A stretch of 64,000 bases of DNA, from assembly GCF_000242895.2 (NCBI RefSeq), contig NC_021171.1:3320001-3384000 (forward strand), given 5' to 3'. Below, one piece after another: positions 1 through 9,516 of the stretch (its first letter is position 1; each line of letters starts with the position of its first letter). The translations under genes were made by a program, and so were the position numbers. This DNA is from Bacillus sp. 1NLA3E (GTDB lineage: Bacteria > Bacillota > Bacilli > Bacillales > Cytobacillaceae). The notes beneath the pieces are model-generated. The model was not told the DNA's origin. It did no database searches and saw only the letters and a list, made by a program, of their open reading frames with translations.

Positions 1-139
1 CTACAGATGGTGCATGATGGGCAGCATTCAAGATTCTATGTATCGTTTCTTCCGGGATAGGGTCAGACAAAAAACTACGAATATCCCGCCTCTGATAGAT
101 CACTTTATAAATGGATTCTCTTTCTTCATTCGAAAACAT
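1..139 (-). CDS. bluB: BluB-like nitroreductase-family protein, N-terminal part (gene cut by the window edge)
   Basis: Only the first 46 codons are inside the window. The start is ATG at 137-139, preceded by a GAGGGGAG ribosome binding site. The visible protein contains FSNEERESIYKVIYQRRDIR and then AAHHAPSV, which matches the N-terminus of BluB (5,6-dimethylbenzimidazole synthase), a flavin-destructase of the nitroreductase fold that makes the lower ligand of cobalamin. The function fits the B12-dependent methylmalonyl-CoA mutase further on in the window. A generic nitroreductase remains possible because the flavin-binding and catalytic parts lie outside the window. It is divergent from the SET-domain gene; I see no cobalamin riboswitch in the 200 bases between them. 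Confidence 0.7.
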   Translation of the reverse strand, partial: MFSNEERESIYKVIYQRRDIRSFLSDPIPEETIHRILNAAHHAPSV

Positions 140-343
140 AAATTTCTCCCCTCGATTTCCAAAAATCAAATAACCATTCTTATCATAACCGTTTTTTTAT
201 TATTCTGTTAGTTATATCCCTATTTGATTCGATTTTTCCCATAATGATTTCCTCACCCATAATTAAAAATAGTTGCTTTCATCCAGATCAACTGTTAGCT
301 TAGAAGATAGTATTAAAAAGACAAGCGCTCGAAGGAGACTAAT

Positions 344-745
344 ATGATTGAAATAAAAACATCCAAACTCAGCGATGGGGAGTTCAATAGAGGAGTATTC
401 GCAAAACGTGATATCAAAAAAGGTGAGCTACTCCATGAAGCTCCCGTTATTGCTTATCCAAATGACGAGCATGTTCACATCGAGAAAACGCTCCTTGCTG
501 ATTATGCATTTGAATATGGGATTAACCACACTGCGATGCTGTTGGGATATGGTATGCTGTTTAATCACTCGTATACACCTAATGCAACTTATGAAATTAA
601 TTTTTCAAACCACACATTTGATTTTTTTGCTTACACAGACATCAAAGCAGGAGAAGAAATCTTAATTAACTATAATGGGGAAGAAGATAACGACGATCCA
701 CTTTGGTTTAATATGGAAGAAAATGAAAAAGATGAAAATAAATAA
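344..745 (+). CDS. SET-domain protein (putative protein-lysine methyltransferase)
   Basis: A 133-residue protein with the core motifs of a SET domain and nothing else: RGVFAKRDIKKGELL near residues 17-31, an NHS-x-x-PNA motif near 74-81 and a GEEILINYN motif near 103-111. SET domains bind S-adenosylmethionine and methylate lysine side chains; small stand-alone versions occur in some bacteria, where substrates are mostly unknown. The start ATG follows GAAGGAG. The C-terminus is acidic (EENEKDENK). The gene is monocistronic, between the divergent bluB-like gene and a bidirectional terminator. Family assignment rests on the motifs; activity and target cannot be inferred. Confidence 0.8.
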   Translation: MIEIKTSKLSDGEFNRGVFAKRDIKKGELLHEAPVIAYPNDEHVHIEKTLLADYAFEYGINHTAMLLGYGMLFNHSYTPNATYEINFSNHTFDFFAYTDIKAGEEILINYNGEEDNDDPLWFNMEENEKDENK

Positions 746-785
746 AAGGACAAAGGTTAGGGATTTCTCCTAACCCTTGTCCTTT
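745..785. terminator. Bidirectional Rho-independent terminator between the SET gene and rnz
   Basis: The arms AAAGGACAAAGGTTAGG and CCTAACCCTTGTCCTTT enclose a short loop. There are T-rich tracts on the downstream side in both directions. It sits between two convergent genes. Confidence 0.75.
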
Positions 786-805
786 AGTATTTTCAGGTTT
801 TCGAC

Positions 806-1741
806 CTAATCCATGTTTTTATCCACTGGAACCGTAATCTCCTTAAAATCCTCTGCTATTTCCGTGTTTGGGAAAATTTCCTTCGCTTCCGCCACTAGCT
901 CATTCCATGCCTCTCGGTCATACCTTGAGCTAATATGGGTAAGGCAGAGTTTCTTAACCCCCGCCCTTTTGGCGATTTTGGCTGCTTGGTGGGTGGTTGA
1001 ATGGAAATAATCGTAAGCTAGGCTTTTTTCTCCTTTTGAAAAAGTAGCTTCATGAACTAATAAATCGGCATCGGTTGCCAGTTTTGCAGCATGATCGCAT
1101 TGTCTTGTATCACCAAGAATGGTTACAATACGCCCCTTTAGCGTCTGCCCCAAAAATTCACATGCTTTAATGAACATTCCATCTTCTGTTGTAACATTCT
1201 CACCGTTTTTTATTTTTTTATAAATCGGACCTGGCTTAATGCCAGCCTCAGCTAGTTTGTCGGCAAGCAATGTTCCAGGGCGATCTTTTTCAATGATTCG
1301 GTATCCATAAGAAGGAATGCCATGCTCTAAGACATGCGTCTCCACGATAAATTGCTCATCTTCGAAAATAATGCCTTCATCGATTTCAATCACCTTTAAC
1401 GGATATTTCAAATACGTTTGGCTAACAGATAAACTTACCGTTATGTATTCCTTTAAACCTTTTGGACCATAAATAATAACCTCTGTTTCCCCACCTTGAA
1501 ACGATCGGCTCGATAGTAAGCCAGGTAATCCATATATATGGTCACCGTGAAGATGGGTAATAAATATTTTTTCAATTCTACGCGGTTTGATCGATGTATG
1601 TAAAATTTGGTGCTGGGTTGCTTCTCCACAATCAAACAGCCAAATACTTCCCCGCTCCTCCAACAGCTTTAAGGCAATTGAAGTGACATTACGAAGCTTG
1701 GCCGGAATTCCTGCACCTGTTCCTAAAAAGAAAACGTCCAC
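806..1741 (-). CDS. rnz: Ribonuclease Z (tRNA 3' endonuclease)
   Basis: A 311-residue metallo-beta-lactamase-fold nuclease that removes the 3' trailer from tRNA precursors lacking an encoded CCA. The zinc-binding signature HLHGDH lies near residue 63, the N-terminal FLGTGAG strand-turn is typical, and further ligands are visible in LGDTRQC and HEATF. The length agrees with B. subtilis RNase Z (about 307). The frame opens with GTG after AAGGAAGG. As in B. subtilis it lies next to zwf, with which it is divergent. I see nothing unusual in the protein. Confidence 0.93.
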   Translation of the reverse strand: MDVFFLGTGAGIPAKLRNVTSIALKLLEERGSIWLFDCGEATQHQILHTSIKPRRIEKIFITHLHGDHIYGLPGLLSSRSFQGGETEVIIYGPKGLKEYITVSLSVSQTYLKYPLKVIEIDEGIIFEDEQFIVETHVLEHGIPSYGYRIIEKDRPGTLLADKLAEAGIKPGPIYKKIKNGENVTTEDGMFIKACEFLGQTLKGRIVTILGDTRQCDHAAKLATDADLLVHEATFSKGEKSLAYDYFHSTTHQAAKIAKRAGVKKLCLTHISSRYDREAWNELVAEAKEIFPNTEIAEDFKEITVPVDKNMD

Positions 1742-1910
1742 TTTAACTTACCTTCCTTTCATCTAATAAATCTGATGTTCATGCAACTTCAGATCATTTG
1801 TAACATGCTAGCATTACTATACCATACAATGAAACCGTGAGCGTCCCAGAAAAATAAGAGGATAGTGATGCAAAAAAAGAAGAAAACTATCGGTATATGT
1901 CACTTTTTAT

Positions 1911-1939
1911 TTGCTTAAATGTGAGTAACAAGATAAAAT
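1911..1939 (+). promoter_or_regulatory. Probable sigma-A promoter of zwf
   Basis: TTGCTT at 1911-1916 and TAAAAT at 1934-1939, separated by 17 bp, about 70 bases upstream of the zwf start. Confidence 0.55.
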
Positions 1940-2008
1940 TTAATATTTGTATAGGTCATCATCATTATCTACATATTTTCGAGAATATATATAAAGGGGT
2001 ACAGCATT

Positions 2009-3508
2009 GTGAAACAGAATGAGAAACCAACAGCATTAATCATGATATTTGGAGCAACAGGGGATTTGGCAAATCGAAAGCTATTTCCATCCCTTTATCA
2101 GCTGTATGAAAAAGGAAATTTAGACCGTTTCGCTGTTATCGGAGTAGCGAGACGCTCACTTTCACATGAACAGTTTAAACAAAATGTGAAAGACTCCATA
2201 TTATCTTCAGGTAATAGTAGTGAAAATATTGATGAGTTTATTTCACACTTTTTCTATCACTCACATGACGTTACCAATTCCAGCTCTTATACTGCTCTAA
2301 ACCAGCTTGCAGGTAGACTGGACAGCAGTTTTCAGCTCGATGGGAATCGAATCTTTTATTTAGCGATGGCACCTGAGTTTTTTGGAACCATTGCCGAACA
2401 TTTAAAATTAGATGGGTTAACCAATGTTGATGGCTTTAAACGTCTTGTCATTGAAAAACCGTTTGGGCATGACCTAGCCTCTGCAAAGAAATTAAATCAA
2501 CAAATTCGTACTGCTTTTTCAGAAAATGAAATTTACCGAATCGATCACTATCTTGGAAAGGAAATGGTCCAAAATATTGAAGTGATTCGGTTTGCGAATG
2601 CTATGTTTGAACCTCTTTGGAATAATCGTTACATATCCAATATTCAAATCACCTCAAGTGAAGTGCTTGGAGTGGAGGAACGGGGTCGCTATTACGAAAA
2701 AAGTGGAGCACTTCGGGATATGGTTCAAAACCATATGCTCCAAATGGTTGCATTATTAGCCATGGAACCACCCATTCGCCTTACAACCGACGAAATTCGC
2801 TCAGAAAAGGTGCGGGTACTCCGAGCGTTAAGACAAGTCCAAGGGCTAGATGTTGATAAATACTTCGTCCGTGGCCAATACGGGGAAGGGAAAATAAACG
2901 AGGATCAGCTTCCAGCATATCGAAATGAAGAAATGGTTGATCCAAATTCCAATACTGAAACTTTTGTTGCTGGAAAATTGATGATTGATAATTTCCGTTG
3001 GGCTGGAGTTCCATTCTATATCCGTACAGGTAAAAGGATGTTAACAAAGCAAACAAAAATCGTGGTCCAATTTAAAGATATTCCGATGAACTTATATTAT
3101 CAAACCGAGAAAATGTTAAATCCTAACCTACTCGTGATTCATATTCAACCCGAGGAAGGAATTACGCTCCATTTTAATGCGAAAAAATCTGGACAAAGCC
3201 TTGATGCCACTCCAGTTAAGCTGAGCTTTGCAAACAAAGGCATTAATGGGATGAACACTCCAGAAGCCTACGAATTGTTGCTCTATGATTGCATGCGTGG
3301 TGATGCCACAAACTTTACGCATTGGGATGAAGTCGCCCTATCGTGGAGCTTCGTTGATAATATTTCAAATGTATGGGAAAAAACAAAAGAAACCAGGTAT
3401 CCAAATTATGAATCGGGTACAATGGGACCTCAAGGCGCCATTAACCTGTTAGAAAAAGATGGATTCCACTGGTGGCCTGTAACAAACTTAGACGTTGAAA
3501 CATGCTAA
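2009..3508 (+). CDS. zwf: Glucose-6-phosphate 1-dehydrogenase
   Basis: A 499-residue enzyme oxidising glucose 6-phosphate to 6-phosphogluconolactone with NADP, the first step of the oxidative pentose phosphate pathway. The N-terminal nucleotide-binding loop GATGDLANRKL is near residue 15 and the active-site signature RIDHYLGKE near residue 177. The length is normal for the family. The start is GTG, preceded by AAAGGGG. It is monocistronic, ends in a strong terminator and is convergent with gndA, which encodes the next NADPH-producing enzyme of the same pathway. Confidence 0.97.
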   Translation: MKQNEKPTALIMIFGATGDLANRKLFPSLYQLYEKGNLDRFAVIGVARRSLSHEQFKQNVKDSILSSGNSSENIDEFISHFFYHSHDVTNSSSYTALNQLAGRLDSSFQLDGNRIFYLAMAPEFFGTIAEHLKLDGLTNVDGFKRLVIEKPFGHDLASAKKLNQQIRTAFSENEIYRIDHYLGKEMVQNIEVIRFANAMFEPLWNNRYISNIQITSSEVLGVEERGRYYEKSGALRDMVQNHMLQMVALLAMEPPIRLTTDEIRSEKVRVLRALRQVQGLDVDKYFVRGQYGEGKINEDQLPAYRNEEMVDPNSNTETFVAGKLMIDNFRWAGVPFYIRTGKRMLTKQTKIVVQFKDIPMNLYYQTEKMLNPNLLVIHIQPEEGITLHFNAKKSGQSLDATPVKLSFANKGINGMNTPEAYELLLYDCMRGDATNFTHWDEVALSWSFVDNISNVWEKTKETRYPNYESGTMGPQGAINLLEKDGFHWWPVTNLDVETC

Positions 3509-3515
3509 TACTTTT

Positions 3516-3547
3516 ACCCGCATCCCTTACGGATGCGGGTTTCTTAT
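3516..3547 (+). terminator. Rho-independent terminator of zwf
   Basis: A perfect 10-bp stem ACCCGCATCC/GGATGCGGGT with a CTTAC loop, followed by TTTCTT. Confidence 0.85.
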
Positions 3548-3567
3548 TGAATTCAAATTTTCTCAAC

Positions 3568-3606
3568 AAAAAAAGAAGGCGACCTCGCAAAACGAAGTCA
3601 CCCTCT
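3568..3606 (-). terminator. Rho-independent terminator of gndA
   Basis: On the minus strand, just after the gndA stop, an imperfect stem GGTGACTTCG/CGAGGTCGCC is followed by TTCTTTTTTT. Confidence 0.7.
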
Positions 3607-3614
3607 CGTTATTA

Positions 3615-5027
3615 CTATTTATCCATCCATTCAGTATGGAAGATACCTTCTTTATCAATCCGTTGGTACGTGTGAGCACCAAAATAATCACGTTGTGCCT
3701 GCAAAAGATTGGCCGGTAAAGTTTCCATTCTGTAGCTATCATAATAAGACAATGCCGCAGAGAAACACGGAACCGGAATACCGTTTTGTACAGCCACTCC
3801 GATAATTTCACGAAGGGCATCCTGATAGCTTCCGACGATTTCGTTGAAATACGGATCAAGCAATAAGTTCTTTAGACCTGGGTCAAGATCATATGCATCC
3901 TTAATTTTTTGTAAGAATTGAGCGCGAATGATACAACCGCCTCGGAAGATCATCGAAATATCGCCGTAGCGAAGATCCCAATTATATTCCTCAGACGCAG
4001 ACCGCATTTGCGCAAAACCTTGTGCATAGGAACAAATTTTACTCATGTACAATGCTTTACGAACCGCTTCAATAAATGCTTGCTTATCTCCAGTAAATCC
4101 ATTTGTTTTCGGTCCTTTTAATAGCTTACTGGCAGCAATGCGTTCATCCTTCATCGCTGAAATAAACCGAGCAAATACGGATTCAGTAATAATTGGTAAT
4201 GGCACACCTAAATCCAAAGCACTTTGGCTTGTCCATTTACCAGTACCTTTTTGGCCAGCAGTATCGAGAATTAAATCAACAAGTGGCTTTCCAGTTTCCT
4301 CATCGACTTTGGTGAAAATATCTGCAGTGATCTCAATTAAGTAGCTATCTAACTCACCTTTATTCCACTCAGCAAAAACCGAGTGAAACTCAGACGCGCT
4401 TAATCCTAAAGTATTTTTCAAAAGAAAATAGGCTTCAGAAATTAATTGCATATCTCCATATTCAATTCCATTGTGAACCATTTTCACATAATGACCGGCT
4501 CCATCAGGACCAATATAAGTCGTACAAGGTTCGCCATCTACTTTTGCGGAAATGGCTTCAAAAATAGGAGCAACAAGCTCATGTGCTTCCTTTTGGCCTC
4601 CTGGCATGATTGAAGGTCCACGTAAAGCACCTTCTTCTCCTCCAGAAACCCCTGTTCCAATAAAGTGAATGCCAAGGGCACTTAATTCCTTATTTCGACG
4701 CTGAGTATCGACAAAGAAGGTATTTCCTCCATCAATGACGATATCACCTTTATCAAGCAATGGTTTTAACTGCTCGATTGTTGCATCAGTAGCTGCACCT
4801 GCTTTGACCATTAAGAGAATTTTACGGGGTTTTTCTAAAGATTGTACAAATTCTTCAGGAGAGTATGTACCTACAATATTCTTCCCCGCCACTTCAGCTA
4901 ACATCTCGTCTGTTTTTTCACGGGAACGATTGTATACTGAAACCGTATATCCTCTACTTTCGATGTTCATTGCAAGGTTTTTGCCCATTACAGCTAAACC
5001 AATTACACCAATTTGTTGTTTACTCAT
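3615..5027 (-). CDS. gndA: 6-phosphogluconate dehydrogenase, NADP-dependent decarboxylating
   Basis: A 470-residue enzyme converting 6-phosphogluconate to ribulose 5-phosphate, CO2 and NADPH. It has a Rossmann motif [10 protein letters not shown] at the N-terminus, followed by VYNRS. The Arg-Ser after the second strand favours NADP over NAD, as in GndA (YqjI) of B. subtilis. Substrate-site signatures [11 protein letters not shown] and [11 protein letters not shown] are present. Length and gene position beside zwf match B. subtilis. It is transcribed alone from a probable sigma-A promoter. Confidence 0.96.
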   Translation of the reverse strand: MSKQQIGVIGLAVMGKNLAMNIESRGYTVSVYNRSREKTDEMLAEVAGKNIVGTYSPEEFVQSLEKPRKILLMVKAGAATDATIEQLKPLLDKGDIVIDGGNTFFVDTQRRNKELSALGIHFIGTGVSGGEEGALRGPSIMPGGQKEAHELVAPIFEAISAKVDGEPCTTYIGPDGAGHYVKMVHNGIEYGDMQLISEAYFLLKNTLGLSASEFHSVFAEWNKGELDSYLIEITADIFTKVDEETGKPLVDLILDTAGQKGTGKWTSQSALDLGVPLPIITESVFARFISAMKDERIAASKLLKGPKTNGFTGDKQAFIEAVRKALYMSKICSYAQGFAQMRSASEEYNWDLRYGDISMIFRGGCIIRAQFLQKIKDAYDLDPGLKNLLLDPYFNEIVGSYQDALREIIGVAVQNGIPVPCFSAALSYYDSYRMETLPANLLQAQRDYFGAHTYQRIDKEGIFHTEWMDK

Positions 5028-5075
5028 GATTTAACGTCCCTTCTAGCACTTATTCCTAAATTGCATGCAACCTAT

Positions 5076-5104
5076 ACTTTAGCAAGATTCAAGTATAGAT
5101 TCAA
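5076..5104 (-). promoter_or_regulatory. Probable sigma-A promoter of gndA
   Basis: Minus-strand TTGAAT at 5099-5104 and TAAAGT at 5076-5081, with 17-bp spacing, about 50 bases ahead of the gndA start. Confidence 0.5.
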
Positions 5105-5156
5105 CTATTCAACCTACTTCTTTTATTTTTATAAAATCAGGGGGAAAATAAACGAC

Positions 5157-6458
5157 TTATTCAATTTCTTTTTTATCGTGATTTTTTTTCCATGACCGAG
5201 AAGAAGTTTGTAGAAAATCCTTGTTAAAACTTGTGTCTGTCCCGATTGTGGGCGTGCTCTTTTGATGGTCTGCCAAATCTCCTGCTTTTTCAATAATATG
5301 CTTCCCGTATTTTTCCCGAAGCATTTCCATTGTATGGTACAGAGGTTCTTTTTTGGCTTCCTGTTCAAATGAAAACAGGTCAAGCTGTTTAATAGCATCA
5401 TCCTGCTCCAATAGATCGGTTCCTGTTACACCTAAGAGCCTTATCGGTTCCCCATTCCAATGCTTGAGAAACAACCTTTTGGCGGCTGCATTAATATCTT
5501 CAGAGCTTCCAATAGGATTTGTCAGCTTTTTACTGCGTGTTATCGTTTTTCGATCTTTATAACGGATGGTCACACTTATCGTTTGGGCAAGCACTTTTTT
5601 TCTTTTTAATCTTTGGGTTACTTTTTCAACTAACCCTTCAATTACTTGAAAAAGTAAATGCTGATTGGAAACATCCTTTGCCAGTGTGGTTGAATTTCCA
5701 ATACTTTTAAAATCATAGACTGACTCAGGATTTACAGTTCGTTTATCCACACCATTTGCCCGATCCTTTAATCTTAACCCATTTATTCCTAATAATGCTT
5801 TTAACTGAATATCATTAGCTTTTGCTAAATCACCAATTGTTAGAATGCCCAAAGGCGCTAACTTTTCTGCCGTTTTTTTACCAACACCATGCATCTCGCC
5901 CGCTTCCATTGGCCAAAGGACAGAAGAAATATCCCGTTTCCTCAAGATTGTGATACCCAAGGGCTTTTTCATATCAGAAGCCATTTTCGCCAAAAACTTA
6001 TTTGGAGCAATGCCAATACTGCAGGGTATGTCTAATTCCTTCAAAAGGACCTCTTGAATCGACTCAGCAATTTGCAGGGGAGATCCAAGCTCATAGCTAT
6101 CAGTAATGTCCATATAACCTTCATCAATCGAAACAGGCTCAACCAATTGGGAGTAGCGCCGCAAAATATCAAACATACTCGTGGAAGCTGCACGATACCG
6201 ATCAAAATTAGGCTTTCGCACAATAATCTGTGGACAAAGCTTTTTTGCCTGCCATAATGGCATCGTTGTTTTCACACCGAATTTTCTTGCTTCATAGCTA
6301 CAGGTCACAATGATACCGCGGCGTTCTTCTACATTTCCAGCAATGGCTAATGGTTTTCCTTTTAATGAAGGATCATGTGCCATTTCCACAGAAGCATAGA
6401 AGCTGTTCATATCAACGTGCAAAATAACTCTTCCGTTTTTCGGATACATTTCCTTCAT
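5157..6458 (-). CDS. dinB: DNA polymerase IV (Y-family translesion polymerase)
   Basis: A 433-residue Y-family polymerase, homologous to B. subtilis PolY1 (YqjH). Catalytic carboxylates are visible in VDMNSFYASVE near the N-terminus and SIDEGYMD near residue 105. Helix-hairpin-helix and little-finger regions follow. Near the C-terminus QLDLF is a beta-clamp-binding motif, so the protein can act at stalled forks. An upstream in-frame GTG exists, but it overlaps the Shine-Dalgarno GAGGTGG; I chose ATG at 6456-6458, five bases after it. The last 60 residues after the clamp motif are poorly conserved in this family. Confidence 0.93.
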   Translation of the reverse strand: MKEMYPKNGRVILHVDMNSFYASVEMAHDPSLKGKPLAIAGNVEERRGIIVTCSYEARKFGVKTTMPLWQAKKLCPQIIVRKPNFDRYRAASTSMFDILRRYSQLVEPVSIDEGYMDITDSYELGSPLQIAESIQEVLLKELDIPCSIGIAPNKFLAKMASDMKKPLGITILRKRDISSVLWPMEAGEMHGVGKKTAEKLAPLGILTIGDLAKANDIQLKALLGINGLRLKDRANGVDKRTVNPESVYDFKSIGNSTTLAKDVSNQHLLFQVIEGLVEKVTQRLKRKKVLAQTISVTIRYKDRKTITRSKKLTNPIGSSEDINAAAKRLFLKHWNGEPIRLLGVTGTDLLEQDDAIKQLDLFSFEQEAKKEPLYHTMEMLREKYGKHIIEKAGDLADHQKSTPTIGTDTSFNKDFLQTSSRSWKKNHDKKEIE

Positions 6459-6558
6459 AAAAACCACCTCACTTTGCTGGAATTCTGTATTTAAATTATA
6501 ACAAAACAGGAAAGGAGAGCGAAACGTCTTCGCCCCCCCTCTCTTTCATAGAAAAAAA

Positions 6559-7683
6559 TTAACTGGCTGAAACCTCTTCAATAATGGCAATCGTCATCTC
6601 AGCTAATTTATAAAGCTCTTCAACTGACATCCGTTCGTTTGTTGTATGTATTTCCTCATACCCAACTGCAAGATTCACGGTAGGGATTCCGAAGCCTGCG
6701 ATCACGTTTGCATCACTTCCACCACCACTATGAAGCAATTCACAATTACGTCCTATTTTTTCTGCTGCTTTTCGAGCTACTTCTACAACATGATCTCCTG
6801 CTCCGAATTTAAAGCCTGGATACATCACATCAATTGTCACTTCAGCCGTTCCACCCATTTCAGAAGCTGCACTTTCGAACGCTTCTTTCATTTTCTGAGC
6901 TTGCTTTTCCATTTTTTCAGGGATAAGCGACCGAGCCTCTGCTAAAATATCAACGCGATCAGCGACAATATTTGTTTGTTTCCCACCTTCGAAACGACCG
7001 ATATTAGCAGTGGTTTCTTCATCAATTCTTCCAAGCGACATTCTTGCAACTGCTTTTGCTGCAATGGTAATCGCGGAAATTCCTTTTTCAGGCGCCACTC
7101 CAGCATGAGCTGTTTTCCCGTGGATAACGGCCGTGATTTTTGCTTGCGTAGGTGCAGCGACGATAATGTTTCCTACTTTCCCATCACTGTCTAGAGCATA
7201 ACCATATTTTGCAGTAATTAGATTCCGGTCTAGCGCTTTTGACCCGTGTAAACCTGACTCTTCACCAACGGTAATGATAAATTGAATCGTTCCATGTGGT
7301 ATATTTTGTTCTTTTAAAAGTCGAACAGTCTCAAGCATGACAGCAAGCCCTGTTTTATCATCAGCACCTAAAATCGTCGTTCCATCGGTAACCACATAAC
7401 CGTCCTTAATACTTGGTTTTACCCCGTTACCAGGAACAACCGTATCCATATGGGAGGTGAAATAGATTGTATCAACTCCTTCTTTGGTCCCCTTTAAGGT
7501 ACAAATAAGGTTACCAGCTCCATGTCCAGTGATTGAAGTTGTATCGTCTTCGAATACATCGACCCCTAATTGGGTGAATTTTGCTTTTAGCACTTTAGCT
7601 ATTTCTGTTTCGAACTTCGTTTCTGAATCAATTTGGACGAGTTCTAAAAATTCATTAAGTAATCGTTCTTGATTAATGATCAT
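6559..7683 (-). CDS. M20-family peptidase (tripeptidase T-like, YqjE homologue)
   Basis: A 374-residue dinuclear-zinc M20 peptidase. Metal-binding and catalytic stretches are visible: TSHMDTV near residue 80, GADDKTGLAVML near 110, GEESGLHGS near 140 and HSGGGSDAN near 320. B. subtilis has its homologue yqjE in the same region, annotated as PepT-like. The exact peptide substrate is not predictable. I start at ATG 7681-7683, eight bases after GGAGG, rather than at the ATG five codons upstream, which overlaps this ribosome binding site. Confidence 0.88.
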   Translation of the reverse strand: MIINQERLLNEFLELVQIDSETKFETEIAKVLKAKFTQLGVDVFEDDTTSITGHGAGNLICTLKGTKEGVDTIYFTSHMDTVVPGNGVKPSIKDGYVVTDGTTILGADDKTGLAVMLETVRLLKEQNIPHGTIQFIITVGEESGLHGSKALDRNLITAKYGYALDSDGKVGNIIVAAPTQAKITAVIHGKTAHAGVAPEKGISAITIAAKAVARMSLGRIDEETTANIGRFEGGKQTNIVADRVDILAEARSLIPEKMEKQAQKMKEAFESAASEMGGTAEVTIDVMYPGFKFGAGDHVVEVARKAAEKIGRNCELLHSGGGSDANVIAGFGIPTVNLAVGYEEIHTTNERMSVEELYKLAEMTIAIIEEVSAS

Positions 7684-7754
7684 CCTGGAAACCTCCATAC
7701 TATACTGTAGTAATCACTACCTAAGTATACCCTTATGCTATTTCTTGAGCAAAT

Positions 7755-7797
7755 ATACAAAAACACAAACGGAACAAGGTCCGTTTGTGTTTTTGTA
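7755..7797. terminator. Long perfect hairpin, probable bidirectional terminator
   Basis: ATACAAAAACACAAACGGA pairs perfectly with the downstream TCCGTTTGTGTTTTTGTAT over a six-base loop. The GC-poor ends supply U tracts in both directions. It lies between the end of the carboxyltransferase gene (with a repeat in between) and the upstream side of the peptidase gene, so it most likely ends the minus-strand mce-carboxyltransferase transcript. Confidence 0.7.
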
Positions 7798-7810
7798 TTG
7801 TTATACTATT

Positions 7811-7962
7811 AGTGTCTAGCTCCAGCACCCAGCGACTAGTGGACTTCACCCACCTCCGCAACGATTGCGTCAACATCTAATCGCTACCGCTCGTAGTGTT
7901 TCCTTTATCTCAGTCGGTGTGCTCCAGTCCTATCGTGCGCTAACCGGGCGCTTACGCTTTTC
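7811..7962. repeat. Intergenic repeat-like element of the 'TCTAGCTCCAGC...GCGCTTACGC' type
   Basis: The stretch opens with TGTCTAGCTCCAGCACC and ends with GGGCGCTTACGCTTTT just before the carboxyltransferase stop codon. It has no reading frame and a higher GC content than its surroundings. I recognise the terminal phrases from intergenic repeats common in Bacillaceae genomes. Within the window a weakly similar stretch occurs at 51612-51716, so copy number cannot be shown here. Confidence 0.4.
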
Positions 7963-7965
7963 GTT

Positions 7966-9516
7966 TTATAAAGGTATATTTCCGTGTTTTTTCTTTGGTC
8001 TTTTTTCCTCTTTATTACGAAGCATTTCAAGTGCTTGAATCAATTTGATTCTTGTTTCACGAGGATCGATAACATCATCAACCATCCCGCGGCTTGCAGC
8101 AACATAAGGGTTGGCAAACTTCTCACGATACTCTTCGATTTTTGCAGCACGAGTAGCTTCTGGATCTGGACTGTTTGCAATTTCACGAGCAAAGATAATG
8201 TTTGCAGCACCTTGAGGTCCCATAACAGCGATTTCCGCATTTGGCCATGCAAAAACTAAATCAGCACCAATTGATTTACTGTTTAATGCAACATAGGCGC
8301 CACCGTATGCTTTTCTTGTGATAACAGTAAGTTTTGGTACAGTTGCTTCAGAATAAGCATAAAGAATTTTTGCTCCGTGACGAATGATTCCACCATGTTC
8401 TTGTTTAACTCCAGGGAAGAACCCCGTTACGTCTTCAAAAGTAATGATTGGTACGTTGAAAGAGTCACACAAGCGGATAAAGCGAGCGGCTTTATCTGAA
8501 GAATCGATATCAAGCCCTCCTGCCATAAATTTAGGCTGGTTACAGACTAAACCGACGGGTTCTCCTTTAATTCTCGCAAAACCAACTACAATATTTCTGG
8601 CAAAATCTTTGTGTATTTCCATAAAAGATTCAGAATCCACAACCTGTTGTATAACAGCACGGACATCATAAGGCTTGGTGGCATTGATAGGCACTACTTC
8701 AGTTAATTCAGGGCGGTAATCATCATCTTCACTTGGTTCTAACCGAGGTGGCATCTCATTACAATTGTTAGGAAGATAACTTAGTACATCTCTAACAGCT
8801 TGGATAACCTCTGCTTCTGTTTCCGCATGATAATGACAATTTCCGCTAATGGTACTATGTACTTTAGCCCCACCTAGGTTTTCAGCTGATATTTTTTCTG
8901 CGGTAACGGTTTCAATTACTTTTGGTCCAGTGATAAACATTTGGCTTGTTTTCTCAACCATGAAAACAAAATCAGTAATGGCTGGTGAATAAACTGCACC
9001 GCCTGCACATGGTCCTAAGATTACAGAAATTTGTGGAATCACACCAGAATAAATGGCGTTACGGTAGAATATTTGTCCGTACCCATCTAGTGAAACAACA
9101 CCCTCTTGAATCCGTGCACCACCGGAATCATTTAAACCAACGAACGGTGCTCCATTTTTTGCAGCAAGGTCCATTACATTAGCAATCTTCATCGCATGCA
9201 TTTCACCCAATGCTCCACCAAACACGGTAAAGTCTTGAGAGAATAGATAGATTGGACGTCCGTTTATTTTGCCATACCCGGTTACAACTCCATCACCTGG
9301 TCCTTTTAAATTTTCAAGACCAAAATCCAAACTACGATGTTCAATAAAAGCATTTAGTTCTACAAATGTTCCTGGATCAACTAATAACTCAATTCTTTCC
9401 CTTGCTGTTAACTTGCCTTTTTCATGTTGTTTCGCAATGCGGGCATCTCCGCCACCTAATTCTATTTCTCTTTTTAAATCATAAAGTTCATAAATTTTTT
9501 CATAAATATCAGGCAT
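7966..9516 (-). CDS. Acyl-CoA carboxyltransferase subunit (propionyl-CoA carboxylase beta / methylmalonyl-CoA decarboxylase alpha)
   Basis: A 516-residue biotin-dependent carboxyltransferase of the crotonase-like fold (YqjD homologue). It has the paired oxyanion-hole GG motifs (for example FGGALGEMHAMKI and YGGAYVA) and full length, with N- and C-domains. It should move carboxyl groups between biotin and propionyl-CoA/methylmalonyl-CoA. The start ATG at 9514-9516 lies inside the end of mce (ATGCCTGA overlap), preceded by AAGGAAG; the longer upstream ATG is unlikely. No dedicated biotin carboxylase or membrane decarboxylase subunit is adjacent; AccC/AccB at 43-44.6 kb or a distant partner might serve. 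Carboxylase versus decarboxylase is unresolved. Confidence 0.85.
   Translation of the reverse strand: MPDIYEKIYELYDLKREIELGGGDARIAKQHEKGKLTARERIELLVDPGTFVELNAFIEHRSLDFGLENLKGPGDGVVTGYGKINGRPIYLFSQDFTVFGGALGEMHAMKIANVMDLAAKNGAPFVGLNDSGGARIQEGVVSLDGYGQIFYRNAIYSGVIPQISVILGPCAGGAVYSPAITDFVFMVEKTSQMFITGPKVIETVTAEKISAENLGGAKVHSTISGNCHYHAETEAEVIQAVRDVLSYLPNNCNEMPPRLEPSEDDDYRPELTEVVPINATKPYDVRAVIQQVVDSESFMEIHKDFARNIVVGFARIKGEPVGLVCNQPKFMAGGLDIDSSDKAARFIRLCDSFNVPIITFEDVTGFFPGVKQEHGGIIRHGAKILYAYSEATVPKLTVITRKAYGGAYVALNSKSIGADLVFAWPNAEIAVMGPQGAANIIFAREIANSPDPEATRAAKIEEYREKFANPYVAASRGMVDDVIDPRETRIKLIQALEMLRNKEEKRPKKKHGNIPL

Noticed and set aside
140-343. Cobalamin riboswitch upstream of the bluB-like gene
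   Set aside because: I could not find the B12 box or a matching set of stems in the 200 AT-rich bases.
7811-7962. A T-box or other regulatory RNA ahead of the peptidase gene
   Set aside because: The sequence lies downstream of both candidate genes in the relevant orientation and looks like an intergenic repeat rather than a leader.
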